This document shows positions 45,663 to 55,612 of a stretch of 64,000 nucleotides of DNA, piece by piece. The DNA lies in assembly GCA_038501625.1 (NCBI GenBank), contig JAZAYU010001088.1, positions 26,866 through 90,865 on the forward strand, in the 5' to 3' direction. The notes under the pieces were generated by a model that searched no databases, was not told where the DNA came from, and saw only the letters and a list, made by a program, of their open reading frames with translations. Source of the DNA: Corbicula japonica. Taxonomy: Eukaryota; Mollusca; Bivalvia; Venerida; Cyrenidae. How positions within the stretch are numbered: the stretch's first letter is position 1; every line of letters starts with the position of its first letter. The position numbers were made by a program, and so were the translations under genes.

Positions 45663-46649
45663 ACTCCTGAATCACTCCCCAGTTTAAATGAAGCCCAGTT
45701 TAAAATGTATTTAAATATGTCCGACAATTTGAATAGTCGAGCGTGCAGTCGTTTCCGACTGGCTCTTGTATTATGTTTAATTTGTATTACTTTTGATTAA
45801 ATCAATTTCATAACTACTGTTTGTTGTTAGTCACCGTCCGGTATTAAGGACTCTATCTATATTTGTCTGTTCGTCTGTTCTCTGTTAAATTTTCTATGTA
45901 AAAAACTGTAGAGCTTTGTCAGAACTTGTATTACAAAGATCTAGGCCAATTACAAAAATGGGTCATAAGGGGTCAAACTCTAGGTCACGGTCGGGTGACT
46001 TGGAAAACGCTTGTATTATAGAAAATGTGGAAAATATCTTACATACTTCCAGTAGTATACCAGAGTTTTTATACCCCTCGCAAACAATATTTTCAGGGGA
46101 TATACATTGTACTGTAATCAGGGGCTAAACTTGAATCAGCTTGTCCATCCGTCTGTATACAAGAACATTTCCTACAGATATGAAACTTCATATGCATGTT
46201 TGTTTACAGTAGTTTTGGGATCAACTTTAAGTTAAGGTCACGGGGAATTCTTACTTTTGTCACTTTTTGGCCATCTTAACTTGAAAGGGAATTATCAGAC
46301 AGACATAATATGTATGTTTGTCTACAGAAGTGTGGGATTCCTACAAATTTTCTGGTCAATGTCATAGGAACCTTGCTGGAAAACATTATGGGCGTTATTA
46401 CTCTGGAAACCATTTCATATAATCCCTATCACACCTACCGTCACTTCATATAGGAAGCGTAACTACTGACACGTCAAAAGAAAAAATGATGAAAAAGTAT
46501 GTTTACTTAAAAACGGAAAGAACTTCCTAGGCGTATACCTGGGAATAAAGTGACAGATGAATTTCTTGGTCGGAAAAGGGACCTTACTGCAATAAATTGA
46601 CAAGCGTTACCTGCCCTTAGCATGGAGACCACACCATTTAATAAGTCAA
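45663..46649. repeat. Mollusc-type interspersed repeat
   Basis: The segment 45.82-46.42 kb carries phrases such as 'ggtcaaactctaggtcacgg', 'tccatccgtctgtatacaag', 'aaggtcacggggaattctta' and 'atgtcatagg', familiar from widespread bivalve repeats. It has no coding value. The convergent genes probably end to either side. Confidence 0.4.
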
Positions 46650-46890
46650 GTTATTAGGCAAAAGCTTTGAAGTTGACCATAAACAAAATCCCAGTGGCAA
46701 TTTTTTTTGCCACTGACCGTTCCAAGGCGGTATCCCCAAAGGTTCTCTTTTTCGTTAATTGTTTGTGGCGTCCTTTTTGAATTGACATACTTATATAAAA
46801 ATGCTCTCTCTATCTCTCTCTCTCTCATCCTCTCTTCTTTTCGCTGCCTGGGGAGGCTGTTTTTTTTGAGTGGCGATTCCTGATATGCAT
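46650..46890 (+). repeat. Penelope-like 3' tail, 5'-truncated copy
   Basis: 'cccagtggcaa', 'gaccgttccaaggcgg', 'ttaattgtttgtggcgtc', a CT-rich tract with (TC)n at 46802-46826, then 'ggggaggctgtttttt' and 'gcgattcctgatatgcatat'. Order and orientation are the same as at 59.35-59.53 kb. It lies inside the 9.7-kb transposon. Confidence 0.75.
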
Positions 46891-47061
46891 ATATTGCTTT
46901 TTTAAATTGTGAACCAATTGTGTGGCTCTACAACCTGACTTAGCATGCTAAAACAAATTGCATTTTACCTATGAATTCTGTTTTAAAAAGCAGCTTACAA
47001 CGTGTAACAATGACACAACGAAACGAGAATTATATCATATATTCAAGAATATGTATTTCAA
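46891..47061. other. Downstream flank of the transposase gene
   Basis: AT-rich. It probably includes the 3' untranslated part of the minus-strand transposase gene. Confidence 0.3.
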
Positions 47062-48535
47062 TTATATGTATTTATTTACACACGCATTTATTCCAAGTTT
47101 TTTCTCGATAACTGCCATCAGTTCATTGTATAAACGCAATGCAATTTGCACATTCATGGGAACTTGAAGATCAAGTTTGAGTATATATGCTAGCTCTTCA
47201 AAGTCCTTACAACATATTTCACTACGTAAGCCATACTCTTCACAACATAATTTCACATCTTTCTGGTTGAATTTCTTCCCAAAGTTGTGACGGATTTAAT
47301 TTGTCATATTCATTACTATCTCTCAGATCTTTAAAAAAAACTAATCCACCATTGAATTCCCTGGCGTCTTAATGATCCCCACTAAGCCTCGATTCTTTGG
47401 TTAGCAACACTTCTCCCGTACCTAAAACTATTCAAACCAGTCATATTGCCTTTATCATGGTATCGCAAAACGGCTGAAGTAGTGCCAACGTTGAATTTTC
47501 TGTTCCATTGTCACAACGAAGGATTCGTGGGACAACTTTTAATTTTTTTGAATGCTTCAAGATAATACATAGCAATTACAGCACTGTTGTTGTTACTCTG
47601 CGAAACTTCTAACCAAAGTATTCGTCTGCTGTAATCATCAGTTGGGCCATGAATACAAAACCCGAAAGGTTGGAGTTTATCATATCCATCGACGTGCCAT
47701 ACATAATTTGAGGCCTTACATGTAACTCTGTACTCCGTCTCTTCAGTCTGTGCGCCTTCCGAAATTTTATTCAATCAGGGTCAATTTGTCTCATAGGTGA
47801 CAGTAAAGTGTCTCTAGGTACTTTTAGTTTATGGTCATTTATCAAACGTTTCTACGTGGAACGGTTACCAATACACTGCCCACTATTTTCAGTTTCGTTT
47901 GATATGCACTCCATAACAGTTTCATCAGGTGTGTATACTAATCGACGTATTAAGTTATATCTTTTCAGGGCTCTTTTCAGCTGCCGCAATGATGTTATTC
48001 ACTACAAAAACGTAATACTATTTCGGTATATGTAAATACACAATGAAAATATTTTTCAATCAACTCTAATCTTGTACTAATCCCTTTTAAAGGTATGTTG
48101 GGTGGTATAACAGATGTTACCGGGAACACCGGGATACGCAAATCTATACAATCAGCATGGACACATTCATTATATACAGCTTCTGAAAAAGAGAAGGAAA
48201 ACAATTATATATAATTCATATATATCTCATCAGCTTCAATACCCCTTTTAGACAACCAGTGTTGACGAGTCAGGTACTTGGTTTCTTGGTGTTACCAGTA
48301 CTGGACATCATACTGTGTCCATCAAGGTTTGTCCATCGAATTATATAACTATCCCGATCGGGATTCGATACCACTAACAAGGCAATCGTGAAACACGATG
48401 GTTATATATATATAAAATATAGTGTCAACAATGATCGTTGGTAGATTATTCATAAGATGTTAAAAGTTAGATTTGATTGCACTTACCAAATAATAATTGA
48501 GGAAATGTATTTTTATCAGAAAAACTTTCGGCCAT
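47062..48535 (-). pseudogene. DDE integrase-type transposase, two exons, broken
   Basis: Exon 1 (48535-48487) reads MAESFSDKNTFPQLLF and ends in phase 1 at a 'gtaagt' donor. The intron runs to an acceptor 'ctctttttcag' ending at 48183. Exon 2 resumes in matching phase with EAVYNECVHADC and IEKYFHCVFTYTEIVLRF, a helix-turn-helix-like region. A shift follows into LKRALKRYNLIRR. The catalytic core reads NYVWHVDGYDKLQPFGF (first D) and YSRRILWLEVSQSNNN (47511-47774). In the next frame comes RCDNGTEN (second D, about 47500), then NQRIEA-stop-WGSLRR (E, about 47370) and QWWISFF. All three acidic residues are visible, but at least three frameshifts and two stops break the gene. It would cut and join the element's ends. 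Confidence 0.75.
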
Positions 48536-48665
48536 GTTGCTTGTAAACGTTCATTTTTCCGCTAATTTCTTTCCTTACACATAATAGCTAACAAATAAGA
48601 AAAAACACGTAAGACCTAATTCCTCATACCAAAGTACTAAGACAAAATGGCCCCAATAGGCTTCC
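48528..48665 (-). repeat. Right terminal inverted repeat
   Basis: Mirror of 38947-39075; includes the start codon of the transposase. Followed by GTAGTTA. Confidence 0.85.
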
Positions 48666-48672
48666 GTAGTTA

Positions 48673-49110
48673 TGCGATTAATTTATGCTTTATATTCATT
48701 TCAATATGTCCATACATCATACGTAAGATATAGTAAATCCAATCAACAAATGTAAAGATGTAGAATCAATGACATAATTAAGCTTTCTTTTTAACAAATT
48801 TTAGATTGCGCGCACACCTGTGCACATCAAGATTTATCAGTAGCAGTGGCCAGCAATGGTTATCATGGTTATGTTTTATAAAATGTTGTAAATTAACGCG
48901 TTTTCACAATCAGATTAACGCTATAAGTTTAGCTGTACATTATTTTTCTGGATTATTGAATTGTTGAATTAATTTGAATATTAACAGGTAATTAGACGCG
49001 TTTATTGTAAAGGGTAAAGGATTTTAATTAATGATAACTGACTTTGCTTAAAACGGAATTAAATAGATCAGAAATTCTATCTAGCGTCCGAATGTCTTTT
49101 ATTTCTGGTA
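48673..49110. other. No recognised gene
   Basis: Spacer to the right of the 9.7-kb element; nothing recognised. Confidence 0.35.
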
Positions 49111-49935
49111 TCGTGTTCTTGCTGATTTGACTCCATGGGCTCTGGTCTCGGCAAGCATGGGTAAGGTTATTAAGTACCTACCCTTTTTTCAGTGCTTTAG
49201 CATCTTATTTTTTATACTCTTAGCCAATGTTCTAACTACACCGATCATATAATTTTTAATTTCACCGCATGACATTGGAATACACTCGTAACACTTTAAA
49301 TATGACAGAATACATTATGTACGCTTCTTTTTAGTCAAGTGCCATTAAAATCCCCTTGTGAATTCATAGCCCAAGTAATGCCATTTATTCAAGGCAGGGG
49401 TAAAACTAAAATTCACAAAATCTTCGACAGTTTTTGTGGGAAGAAAATACCGAAAACAGTCTAAAATGCTGCAACATCTTTTATATAAACAAATAAAGGA
49501 AGACAAACTGCAATATTTCAAATAACAATATCTAGCAACATCTTTTATCTTACTAATAAGCCATTGCATCATTGCATAAAATTGTCAAAAGTCAATACAG
49601 ATTCTTTATATAAATAAGAATAATGTGATTCGCGTCAAAGGAGAACATAACCTTTCCTGGTGATTTTGTTTACTTTTGTTTTTACCCCTGACTTGATTAA
49701 ATTTCAATAGTTTCAAAAAGCGTGTAGAGAAAGCAATGGTAATTTCATAAAGAGAAGTGAACATGAAGTTATCTTTTATTTGTCAAGTTGGAAGATAATA
49801 CTCCCAAACCATGCTGGGAAATTAAAGTTATACGATCGGTGTTGTTAGAGCATTGGTTAAGTATATGTGTGTGTGCTTTTGCAGGCAACATTGTCGAGTT
49901 GATTGGTGGTTTGGAGTTATTTTACCAAGACTAAA
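49111..49935 (+). repeat. Penelope-like tail split by a MITE
   Basis: 49111-49223 matches 59.10-59.19 kb ('atcgtgttcttgctgattt', 'gctctggtctcgg'). 49861-49935 matches 59.20-59.28 kb ('tgtgtgcttttgcaggcaac', 'ttaccaagac'). The two halves are contiguous in the other copies, so the 0.63 kb between them is an insertion. Confidence 0.7.
49224..49856. mobile_element. 633-bp MITE, TTAA-type flanks
   Basis: Left end 'ccaatgttctaactacaccg' and right end, reversed, 'ccaatgctctaacaacaccg' give inverted termini of about 40 bp. Flanks are TTAG and TTAA, consistent with a TTAA duplication with one change, as in piggyBac-like or Kolobok-like families. No coding capacity. Its insertion into a PLE tail fixes both boundaries. 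Confidence 0.65.
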
Positions 49936-51118
49936 AAGTTCGAAAATCAATCATAGAAACGGGATAAATCAGTTCTAGGCAATCATTCAAATGGAGTTCA
50001 GTCAAGTTTCTCAATTAAGGGAGCATATTCTGAACGCAGATTTGGTACAAAAGTTTTGGAACTGTTTAAGCTTTTTTTTGCTTTATTTAAAATATATTTA
50101 TATATTATAAATACATTTAAAATATAAATAGTTTTTACGGTTTTCCTGACGGTTCGGATTAACCTGTATACATGAATATACGTATTAGTCTATCTTTATT
50201 TATATGTCAAATTGAAACGTCAATTTAATCGCACGCGCAAACGAAGAAAAAAAAGCAATGTTTATCAATCTTCATCATTAGTTTCTAGTTTTGTTACCTT
50301 TTGGCAATGAATTGATTTAAAATATGATATAAAGTATTTTATCTTAAAGAGATAATACAATATTTAGTTGCATAATTATATAATTGTCTTAGAAGTTGTA
50401 ATTCGGCATTACCGTCAGGACTACATTATTATTGCGCGTAGTTCGAGATAATTGACCGTTGTGAACCTCGTGTCCAAAAAATGAAACAATCGGTCAGCGA
50501 CGTACGCATTTTTATAACGACATAGCAGTTTGGCGTATAATTGATCGAATTTTCATTTTTTATGGATATCAACAAACTTCACAGAAGACATCTATTGAAT
50601 ATATAAAATTTAAGTAAATGACATAAAACAATTAGATTATGATAAAACATAAATTGTTGTTTTTTAGAAGACATACAAGAACAAAGATCGAACGGAGCCA
50701 TTCCGTACTGCTGTTATCAAAACAGAAGAGTAGATCTACATAAGTTGGACGACAGGAGACCGTTATCACAAGTAACAGCGTTCAAAATTGCTGATAAGCA
50801 AGTTGTGTTGAAGAAACTATCGGGACATTAAAAAAGATTAACCAGAGGAAATAAATAACGATGCCAAGATGTCATAAAATTCGCATTCTTACTATTTTAA
50901 CAGTTTGGTTTTGATTCATTTGGTTATTTCTGACCAAGACGGCATTAATGTGCCACCTTATATGGATCTACATTGTATGTATCTAGGCAATAAACCCCGT
51001 ACATATGGAGCATAGTGTTCAAACTCAAATCCTATTTTTAAATTTATATGTCTACTTGATTTTTAAACATAACTGAACGTTGCTTAGCTTGCAGAATGAC
51101 TTTACTCTTGGTCAGTTG
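49936..51118. other. No recognised gene
   Basis: AT-rich, no recognisable domain. 'attaccgtcaggac' and a related 'tttcctgacggttcgg' occur, but no clear element. Confidence 0.35.
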
Positions 51119-51560
51119 CAGGCAGTGACATGTATCGAACAGCAGGCAGTAACACGTGTCGAACAGCAGGCAGCGACCCGTGTCGATCAGCCGGCAGTGA
51201 CACGTGTCGAACAGCAGGCAGCGACCCGTGTCGATCAGCCGGCAGTGGCACGTGTCGATCAGCAGGCAGTGAGACGTGTTGATCAGCAGGCAGTGACACG
51301 TGTTGATCAGCAGGCAGTGACACGTGTCGATCAGCAGGCAGTAACACGTGTTGAACAACAGGTATTGACACGTGTTGAACAGCCAGCAGTAACAGGTGTC
51401 GAACAGCAGGCAGTGACACGTGTCGATCAGCAGGCAGTAATACGTGTTGAACATCAGGCAGTAACACGTGTCGATCAGCAGGCAGTGACACGTGTCGATC
51501 AGCAGGCAGTAACATGTGTCGATCAGCAGGCAGTGACACGTGTCGAACAGCAGAGACTTG
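51119..51560. repeat. 24-bp minisatellite, about 18 units
   Basis: The unit reads 'caggcagtgacacgtgtcga' plus 'acag' or 'tcag'. It keeps exact 24-bp spacing with substitutions only, so long frames are open on both strands: plus 51080-51649, eight-residue AVTRVEQQ repeats, and minus frames at 51044-51454 and 51102-51566. Each unit contains the palindrome 'acacgtgt', an E-box-like CACGTG. I do not call a gene because three frames are equally open and there is no domain or splice context. Confidence 0.85.
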
Positions 51561-51640
51561 ATACAAGCAGAACGGACGCCAAAGAAATGAAGCTGGATAA
51601 ACGTATGCAGGATAACACGTACAAGAGAATTGTACTAAGA

Positions 51641-51780
51641 GGTTATTAACCGGTGTTCAAGGGCCGGGAGGTGATATCGGCCCGGAAGAGCAATATTGGC
51701 CCGAGAGCTTTAGCTCGAGGGCCTATGTTGCTCGGCCGGGCCGATATCACCTCCCGGCCCTTGAACACCGGTTTATAACC
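51641..51780. repeat. 140-bp GC-rich palindrome
   Basis: 'ggttattaaccggtgttcaa' through 'gatatcggcccgg' is followed after a 'gagctttagctc' centre by its near-perfect reverse complement ending 'gtttataacc'. It is foldback or MITE-like DNA able to form one long hairpin. Confidence 0.9.
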
Positions 51781-51904
51781 ATTTTATTACATGTGCCGGG
51801 CTGATATCAATGTCTGCCATGCTATACATGTAAGTCATACATTAACTGAGCACTAGTCTATTTGTACATATTTACATTCCTATTGATTTCTTCCCTAAAA
51901 AAAA

Positions 51905-51954
51905 TCGGTTCATTTTGCATGAACCGCATGACCCGTAATGACGTTAGTAACGTC
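51905..51954. repeat. Two short hairpins
   Basis: 'cggttcattttgcatgaaccg' (8-bp arms, 51905-51925) and 'atgacgttagtaacgtcat' (9-bp arms around one base, 51936-51954). Confidence 0.75.
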
Positions 51955-52072
51955 ATGGCTGTTATTAAAAACTCCCACGTATTACTCCCCCTTTTCACTT
52001 AATACTAATTTTTGAAAGCGTTCGACTTAAGTTTATTTAAAGAAAAAAATGAATAAAATGTAAATATAAGTA

Positions 52073-52219
52073 ATGATTCTTATTTTGGTGCGGTTCATGC
52101 AGATTGGACGTGCACGCGAGAGCTGGCAAATTTACCATAAAGCGCTAGCGCGCTTTATGGATTTGCCAGCTCTCGCGTGCACGTCCAATCTGCATGAACC
52201 GCACCAAAATAAGAATCAT
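52073..52219. repeat. 147-bp near-perfect palindrome
   Basis: From 'atgattcttattttggtgcg' the left arm is answered base for base by the right arm ending 'caaaataagaatcat'. The only break is three extra bases beside the centre 'gcgctagcgc'. Arms of about 70 bp are GC-rich against AT-rich surroundings. Sequence this symmetrical is normally young, because mutations erode the arms independently. Confidence 0.95.
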
Positions 52220-52824
52220 TCCTTAAATGAACTACGTCACGGTGAATGCTTTCGCTAAGTACTACGTCATTTAGAGTTTTGTGACGTAATTAAAGATTGT
52301 TTACATTTTCAAACTGTAACAGAGCAAGTTGCTGTCAGTTGATTTTTTAGTTTTATTTTGTTTTAAGTGATTATGTCTTCGAACGATTTGATAAATTTGT
52401 GCTGGATATGGGATGGTAAAAAGGTGAATTCTGGAAGTTTTTTTACAGCGGTATGGGTATGTAAAGGCTGTTATTTGTGAGTTTTTCATTCTCATAACGC
52501 TGCTGCGACCTTCAATTCAACAAAAACATATCTTGTTTCAAAGAATAATAGGCATAAAGGAAATATGAAGGAACATGATTCTGGAAATAGTGCTTTTGTT
52601 CTTGGTTGTACCTAGGTATGTACAATTTCTCCATGTTTCTCTTGTCATTGTTATCGCTCTCAGAATATGTCTCATGTAAGCATGCATGTTCGTTCTTAAA
52701 TATGCTACTTTTTGCATCTAGCTCCAAAAAACTTGAATGTGACTCAATCGATTCAATCGTCGCCATCTTGAAATGTAAAAGTTAAATCCTGTCTAAAAGG
52801 TTACCACGTGCAAAAATTCGTGAT
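52220..52824. other. Unassigned; two short start-like frames
   Basis: 52374-52478 (plus) begins MSSNDLINLCWIWDGKK and stops after about 35 codons. 52512-52766 (minus, 84 codons) begins with a good Kozak context (caagatggcg) and reads MATIESIESHSSFLELD. Either could be a first exon of a decayed element gene. Neither has a recognisable domain. Confidence 0.3.
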
Positions 52825-52829
52825 ACGGG

Positions 52830-53001
52830 TGTCGTGTAGACAATAAAATGAGAGAAAGACTGCTGAACTGTTTGACTGTTTTCTTTACGGAAGTATAAAC
52901 AAGTGACGTCGCAGACGTCAAAACATGGTAATATATATTGCGCGTTTCTTAACGTGACGCCGATAATGGCGCGACTTCAAAGTCCATGTAACTACGTGAC
53001 A
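52830..53001 (-). repeat. BEL 3' LTR
   Basis: 172 bp; preceded on plus by ACGGG. Contains 'gtgacgtcgcagacgtc' and the AT word 'taatatatat'. Confidence 0.95.
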
Positions 53002-53186
53002 CTCCGGGGGCACGAAAGTAATTTAAAAGGTTAACATATTGTCACTGATATGAGTTAAGAAAGGTTTAAAATTGTCTGTATTAATTATCATGGCATTAAT
53101 TTTCTAGTCTTTGATTAAACTTATACAAAATCACGAAAAAGTCACTGAATAAACACTTAGATATCACTCAGTCAATATAAATATGG

Positions 53187-54264
53187 TTAATTTAACTCGA
53201 GTGGATACAGTCTAGAAATGGGCCGCGTAGTTACACCTCGTCTGGACCTGACACGTGCTGCTCGAATTAACCCGTCTCCACCAATGACCACGTCCTCTAT
53301 AACGCCCAGGGACCAGCGATTTCAAGCTTTCGTCGTGTAATTGTACTACGTCACCAATCTTAACGGTGTCGCCATTATTTCCGGACATCTTATGAAACTC
53401 TCGCAGAGATGTAAGATATTCATGTTTCCACCTTGACCAAAAGTGTTCAAGCGTTGCAGACTTAAATCTGTAGAGTTTTTCTGCTGATGAATGGGTCATG
53501 TCGTCTACTGTCAGCGATCTGTCATCAGGGTAAACAGGGGAGGTAATTCTGTGCCCATACAATAGATGAGAAGGGGTTAGTGGTTCCTCGTCTTTGGGAT
53601 CTGTAGACCTGTGTGTGAGCGGACGGTCATTAACAATACATTCTACTTCTGCAGTTATTGTCTGTAGAACTTCCATGCTGACCAGGGACTTCCCGAGTAC
53701 TTTTTTGATACATGTCTTTGTAATTCCAATTAGCCGCTCCCACCAACCTCCGTACCAGGGCGCGTGCTGGGGGATAAACGTCCATGTAATACTGAGTGTT
53801 GCAAGGATCTCTTCCTTCAGTACTTTGGCAGTGGCAATATACGTCAAAGCGTTGTCTGACATAATTATCTTTGGTATTGCTTTCCTGCTAAAGAAACGCC
53901 GTAGAGCCAAAATAAATGAGTCCACTTTCATGTTTGGTACTATTTCCGAATGGACAGCGCGCGTGTTGGCACATGTAAAGAAGCAAATATAGGCCTTTTG
54001 AAGATATCCATCTGTAGTTTTAACTGTTAAAGCTCCAGTAAAGTCAATGCCAGTAACTGTAAAGGGTGGAGCAATTTTCAGTCGGTCGCTAGGTAACGGC
54101 GGAGGGTCTGGTATCCGGTATGGTCTTCCTGTTACCTTACGGCAAGTAACGCACGAGCGAACAATTCTTTGAACACGTTGGCGGATGCTTGGAATCCAAA
54201 ACTTTTTGGCGGAGAAAAGTGCCTGTGTTCTCTGTGCCGGCATGTAGATGTGTAATGTGTGCAT
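53187..54264 (-). pseudogene. BEL integrase and DUF5641 module
   Basis: The frame 54264-53212 reads the HHCC end RVQRIVRSCVTCRK. The core has GIDFTGAL (D), IMSDNALTYIA (D) and WYGGWWERLIG (E), then NDRPLTHRS and LTPSHLLYG. The C-terminal DUF5641-type segment reads HFWSRWKHEYLTSL and VKIGDVVQLHDE. After about 53325 the frame is lost; in the next frame typical C-terminal wording (WSLGVIEDV, LYPLELN) runs to a stop at 53187. A single-base indel near 53310-53325 is therefore likely. The catalytic triad itself is intact. Confidence 0.9.
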
Positions 54265-55612
54265 CCATTACAATCAACTCTGTAAAGCGATCTCTGGATG
54301 GTAACAGGTACGGGAATTTCGTGTCTTCCAGTAAGGATGCATTGGATATTCTACCGCCACAACGAATAAGGTTGTTGTTATCCAGATAAAGGTCAAGCTG
54401 TCTCACTAGGTTTGGTCTTCTAGTTGAAGTGGGTTTAGTATGACAAAGATATTGTTGTTCTTCTGGAAAATGTCGGTATTGCACGTGCTTTATTAGCTGT
54501 CTGGCTGCTATGTTGATCTCGCGAGATTCTAGAGGTCCACGTGTCTTCTCGGATTTTTTGCAATTGTTCACAAATCGTATAACGTATGCTGTCACTCTTA
54601 GAAGTTTACGGTATGAACTAAATTTTTGAATGTCAATTATCTCTAGAATTCCTGGAGTGGGTAGACTGTCTTGCGTGAGGTCCCGGGTGGTCGTCAATAC
54701 TGCTGCCTCTCTTTTTCTACTTGTGGTTTCGTCTTTTGTCTCTTCATCAGGAATAAGTTTGTGTGGGAATGTCGTTTCATCCTTCAGCCAGCAAGGACCA
54801 TTCATCCACAACTTGTTGTCGCGAAATTTCTCGTATGACAGTCCTCTTGACAAAATGTCTGCAGGGTTTGAATCCGTTGGACAGTATCGCCATTGAAAAC
54901 TCTTTGTCAGCTCCCGTATTTCTTTCACACGATTTGATACAAACAATGGTTGTATTTTTGGTGAATTAATCCATTGTAATACAATTTGGCTGTCGCTCCA
55001 TAGATTTACTGTATTACAGTTAATGGATGACGTTATGTGTTGGCTCAGTCTAGCTCCTAGAAGTGCTGCACACAATTCAAGTTTTGGCACTGTAAGCTGC
55101 TTTACCGGAGTTACTTTATTCTTTGCCATGATCAGTGTGCTCTGGTTACCGGAAACAAGATATGCACATGCGCCATATGCCTTGATGCTAGCGTCCGTAA
55201 ACACGTGAAGCGTTATGTCTGTAGGGGTTACGTTTGGAAAGTATCGTCTGCTAAAAGTTGTTTCGGTAGCTTTCACTATATCTCCTTTTAATTTAGACCA
55301 CTCTTTGATGATGTCCTCTGGCAACACTTCATCCCATTCAAATTTTCGTTTCCATAGTAACTGAATTAGCATCTTGCCTTTCACGGTGATCGGGCTTAGT
55401 AATCCCAGCGGATCAAAAATCGATGATGATTCTTGTAAAATTGCACGTTTTGTCAGAAGAGAGTCATTCAAGGGTTTAAGCTCTCTATGTGGAAATGATA
55501 GTTCATCACTTGTAGAATTCCAGCGCATGCCCAGTACCTTTGTGAATGTGTCCTTGTCACCGATTTCGTCGGATTCGATCTTCTTATTAGCGCCGGGTTG
55601 TTCGTACTCCAT
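54195..55612 (-). pseudogene. BEL RT C-terminus, RNase H and integrase N-terminus
   Basis: Frame 55612-54137. It opens with the RT end (FTKVLGMRWNSTSDELSF, SSIFDPLGLLSPITV). RNase H follows: LHVFTDASIKAYGACAYL, VPKLELCAALLGARL, LWSDSQIVLQWI and NPADILSRG. The integrase zinc domain starts late (VMDAHITHLHAGTENT). Near 54195-54235 an A-rich run hosts a frameshift, and true coding moves to the 54264-53212 frame. The upstream junction with the preceding frame near 55575-55610 is a second frameshift. RNase H residues look intact. Confidence 0.9.

Larger units (their letters stand above)
38947..48665. mobile_element. ~9.7-kb two-gene DDE transposon
   Basis: Terminal inverted repeats of about 100 well-matched bases (left from 38947, right ending 48665) start ggaagcctatt[a/g]gggccat. 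They are flanked by the direct repeat GTAGTTA (38940-38946 and 48666-48672), 8 bp if one mismatch is allowed. Two genes point inward: a minus-strand DDE integrase-type transposase next to the right end, and a plus-strand accessory gene starting inside the left end. Both begin ATGGCCGAAAGT just inside the repeats. The interior holds a nested 2.0-kb TIR element, a 28-bp minisatellite, mollusc-type repeats and a PLE tail. Both genes are damaged. Superfamily is uncertain: the integrase-like core suggests an IS3EU- or Ginger-like group, but I could not test that. Confidence 0.72.

Noticed and set aside
48225..48245. Hammerhead ribozyme core (ctgatgag on minus)
   Set aside because: The conserved GAAA and flanking stems do not follow at the needed spacing.
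52830..53001. Solo LTR
   Set aside because: A second copy at 58387-58558 with a shared ACGGG duplication shows it is one end of a full BEL element.
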